Below are positions 1 to 7,967 of a stretch of 53,347 nucleotides of DNA, one piece after another. The stretch comes from Candidatus Muiribacteriota bacterium (GTDB lineage: Bacteria; Muiribacteriota; DAOVTB01): NCBI GenBank assembly GCA_030633305.1, contig DAOVTB010000008.1, forward strand, positions 1 through 53,347, in the 5' to 3' direction. A model generated the notes under the pieces. That model was not told the origin of the DNA, made no database searches, and saw only the letters and a list, made by a program, of their open reading frames with translations. Position numbers and translations under genes: made by a program. Every line of letters starts with the position of its first letter. The stretch's first letter is position 1.

Positions 1-2158
1 CTGATCCATAGTTTTTGGATGTAAATACAATTGCTGGGGAACTGCCTTCTGTTTCAGATGGATTTGTATCTAATGAAGCACGAACATCTAATTCGTTTAT
101 AGAAAAAGCTTCATTAAATTTCCTGATAACTTCTTCCATTGTATCGCCACCATTTTTTTCTGCATCAAGGTCCACCGCAACTTGTTTTCCATCAATGTCG
201 ATGAGAAAAGTATAAGTACCATATGTTTCGTCTTTTGCTGGCTTTGCAGAAGTATAATTAATATTTATAGGTGTTCCGGCATCAGGCGTAGTAGGCGTGC
301 CTACACCAAAATCTAGATTAACTTTTCCGGTATTATAATTTATATTACCTACTACGATATCAGTGACTGTATCGTATAACAAAGAATTACTAAATTTATC
401 AGTTGCTTTTCTTTCATGTCCGGAATATTGCCATTGGAGTTCTGTGGCTCCAGCCAATATTGGTGTTTCTGTAAGAGTTTTTGAAAAAGTATCACCAGGC
501 CTGTACCCTTGACCAATATTTACACTTATTGGCGCTGCGCCGTGGAGAGTATAATTCGAGTTGATAGAAGTACCATCATCAGGAGTGTGATTAAATGCTG
601 GAAGATTTCTAAATTGTAATGCAAGATCACCAGTAGCATAATTTACTGTACCAATTAAATCACCAGATACTATGTCATTTATATTTCCGAAACCATCATC
701 AACTGCTTGATTAGGTATGCCATCAGTCCAATTTAGGTTGAAAGTTCCTGGCTTAACAGGATGTTGTAATATATCTGAAAAAGTGCTTTGTGGTGGTGGA
801 TCATCACCTATTCCTACTGGTTCCCAGATACTTAATATTCCTGAGGAATTATATTGTATTTCAATAGCAGTACCATCATCTGGAATATGCCCTATTCCAC
901 CTTCAAAAAACAGATTTACAACACCTGTTGCATAAGTAACTGTTCCGATAACATCTCCGCCACTCGCGGCTACTACCAGACTTCCTGTTCCATCGCCATT
1001 ATTTGATGCAACAGCAGTTTTCCCAATACCATCTGTCCATTTTACAGTTGCCAAAGCGATTCCAGAGTCGATGAATTCAACTGCTTTAGGAACTCCACCA
1101 GAGGTATAATCGATTGTTATAGGAGTCGCATCATCAGGTGTATGACCTGCACCATCATTAAAATTAAGATTGATATTACCAGTTGCATATGTGATTGTTC
1201 CGATCACATCAACTCCGCCACTTTGTTCAATCAGATTGCCTGTACCGTCACCATTATCAATATCAATTGCATTTTTTGCCACAGTGTCAGTCCAATTGAC
1301 AGAAATGGTTCCTGTATCAATTGGAATTGTTGCAGCAATGTGAGTGAAATCATCACCTGAATCTATTTTTCCAGCAGGATCTGTATAGGCATAATTGCTT
1401 AATCCCTGTGGATCAGATCCTATTCCCGTTGAATCAAATGAGATAAATGGATCATCCGGTTTATATATTACAGATATCGTTGTATCTGTATCAGGTGCAT
1501 GAGCCCCTGTAAAGTCAAAATTCATATTTCCTGAAACGTAATTTACTGTACCAATCAGATCACCAGATACAGATTCTCTTATATTTCCAATACCATCATC
1601 AAAACCAAATTTGTTGACTCCATCTGTCCACTCGACTTGAACAGATCCAGGATTTTCATCCAGAAGTGGTATAACACTGGCAGTATAAGAAAAAGTAGTA
1701 TGTTCAGCACTACCTAAACCATTTCCAATTGATTCATTTAAAATTTCAATATCAGGTACAAACCCATTTACAAAATCACTGAATGTAGTAGTGTTATTCA
1801 GTTTTAATCCTGCAAGACCAGTGATTGCAGCTTTAGCCTTTGTTGCTTCGCCACGAACTTCAAATTGATAGTTACTATCAGTAAGTTCAACTGCTGGATT
1901 ATTGAAATCTGCATTGCCGGAAGTTAATTCCGCAAATTCATAATCTACAAGAATATTTGTTGCTTTATCAGGTGTGTATCCAGCCCCTTTGGCAAAACCC
2001 AGTTCGATTGTACCAGAGTCATAATCAATTGTACCTATGATGTCATTATTCCCCTGGACAATTAACGATCCAGTACCATTATCATGTGCAAGATACCAGT
2101 TTCCGCTGCTTAGCCAGCGTATATTCACCGTTTCATCGGTAATTGATCTATTGTGGTA
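1..2158 (-). pseudogene. Continuation of the giant flagellin in the -1 frame, open at the left edge
   Basis: The minus strand is open from 2158 (just after a TAA at 2159-2161 in this frame) to the window edge without a stop, about 719 codons. It has no credible start of its own, so it is read as the shifted continuation of the flagellin. It carries further copies of the repeat, with WTDG-type cores near 2110 (diverged), 1620, 1285, 1030, 720 and 430 (diverged). Near the left edge (about 20-240) it reads YTFLIDIDGKQVAVDLD followed by EEVIRKFNEAF and IVFTSKNYG, which resembles a Flagellin_IN (hook-associated) motif. The C-terminal flagellin domain should lie beyond the edge. At least 1,230 residues would be encoded, far above the usual 270-600. 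Labelled pseudogene only because of the frame break; a sequencing error would make it part of a normal gene. Confidence 0.75.
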
Positions 2159-3687
2159 TTATAACTGAATTGATTACCTGCTTCAATCACGGAAGTCAAA
2201 ATTTCGTCATTGACAGGAGGTTTTGCAGGAAGATCATAATCTACTAAAATACCAGTACCATGATCTGGCGTAAAATTAAAAGGAATAGGAGGAGGGCCAG
2301 GGTCTACTCCTGCAAAATTCATGTTAATAACACCCGTTCCATAATTTACTGTCCCAACAATTGCAGAACTGATAGATTCTCTGAGGTTTCCAGCGCCGTC
2401 ATCAAAAGCTGTTTTAGCATTTCCATCAGTCCATCGTACTTCAACACTACCTGTAAGAACAGGTTTACTTGAAACAGTTTTATTGAATACAGTTAATCCT
2501 GGTGGATCATACCCGACATCAATTAATTCACCATTATAAGGATTTCCTGCACTTGTATAATCGACAGTTATATTTGTTCCTATATCTGGAGTATGTCCAC
2601 TTCCACCAGAAAAATAGAGATTAATACTTCCGGTTGCATAAGTAATGCTACCTATAATATCTGAACCTATTTTAAAACTTCCTGTTCCATTCCCATTGTC
2701 AACAGAAACGGCTGATTCCCCTATTCCATCAGTCCAGTTTATTACAATTGGATCAGCAGAGGAGACAGGTTTATTTGAAGTAACATATGAAAAATAGTCT
2801 TGCCCATCAGGATCAAAACCATTTCCAATAGATTCACTTTTGCTGATTACAGCGGGGTTATAAGAAATTGTAATATCTGAATTTGCATCTGGTATATGTC
2901 CAATTCCTACTGAAAAATCAAGTTTCACATTACCAGAATTATAATTGATTGTGCCAACAATATCACCCGATACGGGTTCTACAAGATTCCCGGTTCCATC
3001 TCCATTATCTGCATCTAAAGCTGTTTTTTGTACTCCGTCGGTCCATTTCAATGTAACTGTTCCCGAGTCAATTGGAGTAAATCCAGTATCTAGATTATAC
3101 TTATCAGTATCAACGCCTCCAGAGCCTGTTCCAGCAATTTCTCCTATAACATTACTGAAAGTTTTTTCAAATACTTTGGAATCGGCTTTTAAAGCCGTAT
3201 TACCAGTAACTTTCATTGATTTTACATCGACAATTTCAGAATTATCACCTGATACAGATGCTTCTAGTCCAAAGGAGCCATCAAATAAATTTTTTGTATT
3301 ATATTCAGAAGTTTTTCCGACTCTATCAACTTCTTTCAGCAATTCGTCAATTTCAACCTGTATGTGACTTCGATCTCTATTGCTTTTATCACCATTTCCA
3401 GCAAGAAGGCTAAGATCTCTGATACGTTTTACAATTGTACTAACTCTTCCTAAACTGTCCTCAGCTGTTTTCACAAGCGACAAGCCATCCTGAAGATTGG
3501 CTGAAGCGATTTTATAGCTGCTGATTTTAGAACGTAATTTTTCACTTATTGCAAGACCGGCCGCATCATCTGAAGCATGATTGATTCTAAGGCCAGATGA
3601 AATTCTTTCAAAAGATGCTTTCAATCTGGAATTAGCAGATACCAGATGTCTGTATGAATTCATTGCATTAAGATTACTTATTTTCAT
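2125..3687 (-). CDS. Giant flagellin, N-terminal part (frameshifted)
   Basis: Structural subunit of the flagellar filament. Residues 1 to about 150 are a canonical flagellin N-terminal D0/D1 domain, including ISSGLRINHASDDAAGLAIS and LQDGLSLVKTAEDSLGR. After that the protein becomes repeats of roughly 100 residues with a core of WTDG, NGDGTGNL, GDIIGTINYATGNINLNF and GHTPD, typical of a surface-exposed variable region. The frame closes at a TGA at 2125-2127 after QLPMKR, but the same repeats continue in the -1 register down to position 2, so this is one gene interrupted near 2128-2158. The flagellin C-terminal D0/D1 domain is not in the window. The start follows a weak ribosome site and lies about 50 bases downstream of a sigma-28-like promoter. 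The flagellin identification is firm; whether an intact product is made is not. Confidence 0.9.
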   Translation of the reverse strand: MKISNLNAMNSYRHLVSANSRLKASFERISSGLRINHASDDAAGLAISEKLRSKISSYKIASANLQDGLSLVKTAEDSLGRVSTIVKRIRDLSLLAGNGDKSNRDRSHIQVEIDELLKEVDRVGKTSEYNTKNLFDGSFGLEASVSGDNSEIVDVKSMKVTGNTALKADSKVFEKTFSNVIGEIAGTGSGGVDTDKYNLDTGFTPIDSGTVTLKWTDGVQKTALDADNGDGTGNLVEPVSGDIVGTINYNSGNVKLDFSVGIGHIPDANSDITISYNPAVISKSESIGNGFDPDGQDYFSYVTSNKPVSSADPIVINWTDGIGESAVSVDNGNGTGSFKIGSDIIGSITYATGSINLYFSGGSGHTPDIGTNITVDYTSAGNPYNGELIDVGYDPPGLTVFNKTVSSKPVLTGSVEVRWTDGNAKTAFDDGAGNLRESISSAIVGTVNYGTGVINMNFAGVDPGPPPIPFNFTPDHGTGILVDYDLPAKPPVNDEILTSVIEAGNQFSYNTTIDQLPMKR

Positions 3688-3735
3688 GGAAATGCCTAAA
3701 TAGTTTTATAGTATTAATATTATGTCCTATATACT

Positions 3736-3763
3736 ATATCGGCATTAGTAATTATTTTATTTA
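3736..3763 (-). promoter_or_regulatory. Sigma-28 (FliA)-type flagellar promoter
   Basis: On the minus strand, TAAA (3760-3763) is followed by 16 bases and then GCCGATAT (3736-3743). The sigma-28 consensus is TAAA-N15-GCCGATAA. It sits about 50 bases upstream of the flagellin start and its -35 box touches the stop codon of the upstream gene. Sigma-28 control of flagellin is the established pattern. Confidence 0.8.
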
Positions 3764-4549
3764 ATCTGAAAAAAGCGCTTTTACTATTCGTGCACCATAA
3801 TCATTGCTCAATATTCCAGTACAACAATCTTCTACTTCTTTTTTGATAGAGGAGGTATCTATACTGCGAAATACATATTTTATTTTTTCATCTGAAAGTG
3901 AATCTAATTCTTTCTCATTCTCACGCATCCATTTTTTGGTAGCGTCACCAAGAGGAATTCCAAGTTTTGCACTATATTTCACAGCACGTAGTATCAATCT
4001 TCCTGCATTTCCGGGTTTTATTTTTTCTGTTAAAAGTTCCATTGGAGTTTTCCGACTTTTGTCCATTAGTATTTCAAGTCCACCAAGTGGATTAACAAAG
4101 TACTTTTCATCAAGGCTCCAGGCGAGCGAATTTATATTGAGATCAAATCTCATTACAGCAACTTCAGGTGTACATTCATCACCAGGTTCAATTGCTTCTT
4201 CCATTCTCCAGAGATCTATTTCAATTTCTTCCTCCTCGCTTGAAACTTCTTTTGAGGGATACCATTTATATCCACCCATCATATTTCTTGAAAATGTACC
4301 ACCTGAAGAAATAACTTTTTCAAGAACATCAAAATCCGGGCAGTTCTGTAAAATAACATCTACATCTATAATCATGTTTGAAGTTTCAAGAATAAAGTCT
4401 CTTATGGTTCCACCAACGACCCAGAGTTTAATGTTTCCGGCATTGGCAAACTTATCCATAAGCCACTGGATTGAATTCCATTGGTTACACTTCCGTAAGG
4501 CTTTATCAAAACTGATTATAAGATCTTTATATTGATTTTCATTCTTCAC
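3761..4549 (-). CDS. Class II CCA-adding enzyme / poly(A) polymerase-like nucleotidyltransferase
   Basis: Probable nucleotidyltransferase of the tRNA nucleotidyltransferase/poly(A) polymerase head-domain family. Visible motifs are VVGGTIRD (residues 44-51), the metal-binding DVDV (62-65), a further acidic IEIDLWR (109-115), RFDLNINSLAW (134-144, the RRDFTINAL-type motif) and GRLILRAVKYSAKLG (183-197), the start of the helical RNA-binding region. At 262 residues it is shorter than typical CCA-adding enzymes (about 400), so the C-terminal body and tail domains are reduced. It may be a specialised nucleotidyltransferase rather than the housekeeping CCA enzyme, and the tRNA-Lys in this window already encodes its CCA end. 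It stands alone between an upstream terminator and the flagellin promoter. The family call is good; the substrate is unknown. Confidence 0.8.
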   Translation of the reverse strand: MKNENQYKDLIISFDKALRKCNQWNSIQWLMDKFANAGNIKLWVVGGTIRDFILETSNMIIDVDVILQNCPDFDVLEKVISSGGTFSRNMMGGYKWYPSKEVSSEEEEIEIDLWRMEEAIEPGDECTPEVAVMRFDLNINSLAWSLDEKYFVNPLGGLEILMDKSRKTPMELLTEKIKPGNAGRLILRAVKYSAKLGIPLGDATKKWMRENEKELDSLSDEKIKYVFRSIDTSSIKKEVEDCCTGILSNDYGARIVKALFSD

Positions 4550-4654
4550 AGGTTCCCCACATTTTTCAAATTTTTCTTATTCTATTTCATGTGTCTATAT
4601 AGGTCAAGTTTAATTCGCATAAAGACACTAATGTATAGGGAAAAGTTAATGCCA

Positions 4655-4722
4655 GATAGGGTCGGAAGGACTTTTGTTTAGCTCGATGATCGAGCTGAAT
4701 GAAATGTGCCCTGACCCTGTTA
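4655..4722. repeat. Nested inverted-repeat element
   Basis: An inner hairpin AGCTCGAT-G-ATCGAGCT (4680-4696) is enclosed by an outer pair AGGGTC (4658-4663) and GACCCT (4713-4718). The minus-strand string GGCACATTTCAT near 4700 also occurs in the terminator at 11980-12010. No ORF is supported here. It could be a dispersed structured repeat, a small RNA or an operator. Confidence 0.5.
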
Positions 4723-4751
4723 GATAAATAGCAAATAAAAATAAAAAAAAT

Positions 4752-4786
4752 AATTAAAAAAGGGCCGGAAAAATTCCGACCCTTCA
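4752..4786 (-). terminator. Rho-independent terminator after the PLD-family gene
   Basis: On the minus strand an 11-bp stem AAGGGTCGGAA / TTCCGGCCCTT (one G-T pair) with a TTT loop is followed by a T-rich tract. It lies about 20 bases beyond the stop of the PLD-family gene. Confidence 0.85.
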
Positions 4787-4807
4787 AATTTATAATATGA
4801 CTTTTAT

Positions 4808-6580
4808 TTACAATAGTGGACGAAGCATTCTAGCTACAGGTCTATAGAAATATTTAATCTTCCTGAGGATCTTTTTTGAACAATGATCTTCAGGTCCATA
4901 AATAACCTGTTCTCTTCCGTCTGGAGAAATTGCAAGTTTATATTCAACAGAATATTTTTTTATTCTGTCTTCAATGGAATTTCTGACTATTTGTGAAAAT
5001 TTTGGAGAATAAACTGCTGCAACAACCTCTGAATTCATGTTTTGACTTAGTGGATCAAGGTTATAAGTACCAGCCACCACTAGCTGATGATCAAATATGA
5101 ATACTTTCGAATGCAAAGGTCTTTTTTCTGTAACCCGAATTCGTACTCCAGGAATATCTCTAAAAAGATCCTTCCATTCTTCAATAAAAAGACCCTGTAC
5201 AAAAAGTTCATCCGTTGAAGTAGGAGAAGCAGTAAATATATTTACCTTTACACCGCGTTGTCCAGCATCAATAAGAACAGAGCGAGTTTCAGGAACAAGT
5301 ATAATGTATGGATTCTGAATCATTATTTCTTCTTTAGAAGCACGCATCATATTCAAAATATGTTTAGTTATTTCATTGTCTGTTTTAAATTGACTTCCTT
5401 TATCAAGTAATTTTGTAGGATACACCCCATTGTAAGAACTGGATTTGAAATAACGGTCTATTTTTTTGTAAAAATCCATGTATCCGCCCTTCATGACGGT
5501 ATATTTACTGAGTTCTTCATTATATGCAGCTTCATTTTCGTTTGATGGTAAAAGAGACATATCGCCAATCATGTACATTTCCATTGTTCTTCTGGCATAT
5601 TCAATTTTATCTTTTAATGTTTTAGCACCAAATCTATCAATAAATGATGGTTTAAGATCCTTACTCTGTTTCATGAAATATTCATCTTCAAAAGCTTTAG
5701 TAGCAGCCAGACCGATATCATTTCCTTTAACAGTTTTTATAAGAACATCGGTATCAAGATAACCTTTATCATCATCTTTGTAATCAGCGAAAAAATGACT
5801 CCAGATATTACGACCACCAGTCATTACCCATTGTCCATCGATTATAACCAGTTTATCATGGTTTGCAGTCCATACTGATTTGAGACCTTGTGTGAATATT
5901 CTTAAAAATTTATCAAAAACTGGATTATATATTTTTACATCCAGATTTGGAGTTTTTGCAAGTTCGATCAGAATATCTTTAGATGTTAATCTTATTGTTG
6001 TATCAAGACCACCGCGGTTATCAACAAGGAATCTGACTTTTACACCCTGAAGGGCTTTTTCTTGTAAAAGACCCATAAATGCACGACCAAAAGCGTCGTC
6101 AAACAATGCGAAATATACAATATCAATAGATTTTTTTGCCTGTGTGATCATGTACCATCTTGCATACCATGATTCGATATTATCATCGAGAAGCATAACC
6201 TTAGCCAGAGGAGCTTTTGTTTTTGTATTAATGACTGGAATCTGGTCAAATACTGCTTTTAAATCAGAATTTTTTATTCCTGGATAATCTATTTTTATGT
6301 TTTCAGCGCTATTCTTTTTAAGTATGCTCTGTTTTTCTTTAAGATTTTTTATGTCATATTCAAGTTTTTTAACCTTATATTTATTCCTTAACATGTTTGA
6401 TATAGAATCATCAGTGACTTCACCATCAGCATCATCGTATTCACCGTCAACCTGATCCAATAATTTCTGATGTTCTTTTTCAGCATCATCGACTTCCCAG
6501 TTAACTTCATCAAGCGTCTGAGTAAAAGCCATACAACTGCATATAAACAACATTATAAATAAAAAAGTAAGTTTTTTCAT
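4808..6580 (-). CDS. Exported phospholipase D / cardiolipin synthase-family protein
   Basis: Two complete HKD motifs, HDKLVIIDGQWVMTGGRN (from residue 241) and HSKVFIFDHQLVVAGTYNLD (from 490), define a two-domain phospholipase D fold with both active-site halves present. The family includes cardiolipin synthases, phospholipases and nucleases. The N-terminus is a signal peptide (MKKLTFLFIMLFICSC); the ICSC stretch could be a lipobox, which would make it a lipoprotein, or the peptide may be cleaved after the following Ala/Thr. Residues 25-100 are acidic and probably helical. The start has an excellent GGAGGAACTAG ribosome site, a promoter matches at 6650-6677 and a terminator follows, so it looks monocistronic. 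An exported enzyme acting on envelope or external phospholipids is likely; the substrate cannot be read. Confidence 0.88.
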   Translation of the reverse strand: MKKLTFLFIMLFICSCMAFTQTLDEVNWEVDDAEKEHQKLLDQVDGEYDDADGEVTDDSISNMLRNKYKVKKLEYDIKNLKEKQSILKKNSAENIKIDYPGIKNSDLKAVFDQIPVINTKTKAPLAKVMLLDDNIESWYARWYMITQAKKSIDIVYFALFDDAFGRAFMGLLQEKALQGVKVRFLVDNRGGLDTTIRLTSKDILIELAKTPNLDVKIYNPVFDKFLRIFTQGLKSVWTANHDKLVIIDGQWVMTGGRNIWSHFFADYKDDDKGYLDTDVLIKTVKGNDIGLAATKAFEDEYFMKQSKDLKPSFIDRFGAKTLKDKIEYARRTMEMYMIGDMSLLPSNENEAAYNEELSKYTVMKGGYMDFYKKIDRYFKSSSYNGVYPTKLLDKGSQFKTDNEITKHILNMMRASKEEIMIQNPYIILVPETRSVLIDAGQRGVKVNIFTASPTSTDELFVQGLFIEEWKDLFRDIPGVRIRVTEKRPLHSKVFIFDHQLVVAGTYNLDPLSQNMNSEVVAAVYSPKFSQIVRNSIEDRIKKYSVEYKLAISPDGREQVIYGPEDHCSKKILRKIKYFYRPVARMLRPLL

Positions 6581-6649
6581 CTAGTTCCTCCAGATATAAT
6601 AAAAAATTAATTTGACACAAAAAATGCCAGAATATTATATTTCAGTCTA

Positions 6650-6677
6650 ATTCTAATAGATATTTCTCTTTTGTCAA
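6650..6677 (-). promoter_or_regulatory. Sigma-70-type promoter for the PLD-family gene
   Basis: Minus strand: TTGACA (6672-6677), 16-base spacer, TAGAAT (6650-6655), about 70 bases upstream of the start. Confidence 0.6.
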
Positions 6678-6732
6678 TAGGCTAATATATTAATTATATA
6701 AAATTATTTACAGATTTAAGCCTGATAATTGG

Positions 6733-7617
6733 TTATTTTTTCTTTAAGTTAGTGTTAATACGTTTAAGCTCTTCGCGAAGTAAACCGGGTTTATAACCTA
6801 AAGAATAAGCTTGTTTGCTAATTAGTGAAACATCAATTGATCTTGGCGCCGGCATGGGAACGTCAAGTTGTAGAATTTTTTCAATTAAATCAGATGAATA
6901 ATTATATAATTCAGCCACAAGTAAACCGAAATCATATCTTGAAATACTTTCTCTGCCACCTAAATGAAGAAGTCCGCTGCTTTTACCTAATAATTCTAAT
7001 ATTCCAGTTGCAGCAGATTCTGCAGAAACTGGACTTCTATATTCATCACTAAAAAGTTTAACGGTTCTGTTGTTTTCCAAATCAGTCAACATTTTTTTCA
7101 ATCCTCTGTTTCCTGACTCTGGATATCCGTATAAAAGTGGAAGTCTACAAATTAAAGAATCAGCGTAAATTTTAATGATTCCCTTTTCTGCTAAAACCTT
7201 ATGTTTTCCATATGTATTTACTGGACAGACTATATCATTCTCTGAATATGGAGGATTTAGACCGTCAAAAACCAGATCAGTAGAGCAGAATATAAATGGA
7301 ATTTCTAAGTCAGAACATAAAATTGATAGATTTATTGAACTTTCTACATTTAATTTAAAAGACTGTTCTGGATTTTCCTGACAGAAGTTTGGATCCGAAA
7401 TAGCTGCAGTGTGAATTAAAGCATCAGGTTTGATATTTAAAAAAAATTTTTTCAAATCACTTAATGATGTTAGATCAATTTTTAAAACAGTTACTCCGTT
7501 CTGAGAAAAAATATGTTTATGTATCAGTCCATAAACATTCCAGTTTTTGACTGCTTGTAAACAAAGTTTTCTACCTAGAAATCCACTTGCTCCTGTTATT
7601 ATCAATTTTTTTTTCAT
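6733..7617 (-). CDS. dTDP-4-dehydrorhamnose reductase-like extended SDR protein
   Basis: NAD(P)-dependent sugar-nucleotide reductase or epimerase of the extended short-chain dehydrogenase family, closest in pattern to RmlD. Visible are the Rossmann glycine motif TGASGFLG (residues 8-15), the RmlD-like STDLVFDG (112-119), the catalytic YGKHK (Y136/K140) and LPLLYG in the C-terminal half. Length 294 matches RmlD (about 290). RmlD makes dTDP-L-rhamnose for envelope polysaccharides, but no rmlA, rmlB or rmlC is nearby, so another sugar or the related MAT2B-like branch remains possible. It sits between the PLD gene and the tRNA-Lys terminator, with its own intergenic spaces. Confidence 0.8.
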   Translation of the reverse strand: MKKKLIITGASGFLGRKLCLQAVKNWNVYGLIHKHIFSQNGVTVLKIDLTSLSDLKKFFLNIKPDALIHTAAISDPNFCQENPEQSFKLNVESSINLSILCSDLEIPFIFCSTDLVFDGLNPPYSENDIVCPVNTYGKHKVLAEKGIIKIYADSLICRLPLLYGYPESGNRGLKKMLTDLENNRTVKLFSDEYRSPVSAESAATGILELLGKSSGLLHLGGRESISRYDFGLLVAELYNYSSDLIEKILQLDVPMPAPRSIDVSLISKQAYSLGYKPGLLREELKRINTNLKKK

Positions 7618-7681
7618 TCTTTAAATTCCTTTGATAAAAAATGATTCCAAATAATCGATTAACTCAATTCCAAGCTAAATA

Positions 7682-7715
7682 AAAAAGCGGACTATTTTTT
7701 CAAACAGTCCGCTCT
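7682..7715 (-). terminator. Terminator of the tRNA-Lys transcript
   Basis: Minus strand: 8-bp perfect stem AGCGGACT / AGTCCGCT (7706-7713 and 7686-7693) followed by six T, about 15 bases beyond the tRNA 3' end. Confidence 0.85.
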
Positions 7716-7726
7716 TAAATATGTAA

Positions 7727-7802
7727 TGGTGAGCCACTCTGGGATTGAACCAGATACCCACGGCTTAAAAGGCCGTTGCTCTACCAGATGAGCTAGTGGC
7801 CC
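7727..7802 (-). tRNA. tRNA-Lys (anticodon UUU), CCA encoded
   Basis: A full cloverleaf can be folded on the minus strand: acceptor GGGCCAC with GTGGCTC (one G-U), D stem GCTC/GAGC with a TGGTA loop, anticodon stem ACGGC/GCCGT enclosing CTTTTAA (anticodon TTT), T arm TCTGG-TTCAATC-CCAGA, discriminator A and a genomically encoded CCA. It reads lysine AAA/AAG codons. Confidence 0.97.
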
Positions 7803-7828
7803 ACTCATTTGATACTCAAGCAGAAACG

Positions 7829-7857
7829 ATTATAAATAAGCTTAGATAAATTGTCAA
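7829..7857 (-). promoter_or_regulatory. Consensus sigma-70 promoter for tRNA-Lys
   Basis: Minus strand: TTGACA (7852-7857), exactly 17 bases, TATAAT (7829-7834), about 27 bases upstream of the tRNA 5' end. It is a perfect consensus, as expected for a stable RNA gene. Confidence 0.85.
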
Positions 7858-7905
7858 TATATTTTAATTTTTTTTACAATTTTTTTTAGAATAAAAAGTG
7901 TATAG

Positions 7906-7933
7906 TTGACAAAATTGGAGCATATTCTATAAT
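7906..7933 (+). promoter_or_regulatory. Consensus sigma-70 promoter for the helical-repeat protein gene
   Basis: TTGACA (7906-7911), 16-base spacer, TATAAT (7928-7933), 35 bases upstream of the start at 7968. It is divergent from the tRNA promoter. Confidence 0.8.
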
Positions 7934-7967
7934 TAAATACAGAATTAAATTTTTATAGGAGTTATTT

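Noticed and set aside
2945-3367. Plus-strand 140-residue ORF within the flagellin
   Set aside because: It is antisense to clear flagellin coding sequence and has no ribosome site.
4587-4787. 66-residue minus-strand ORF
   Set aside because: It spans a terminator and a nested inverted repeat and has no ribosome site; not a credible gene.
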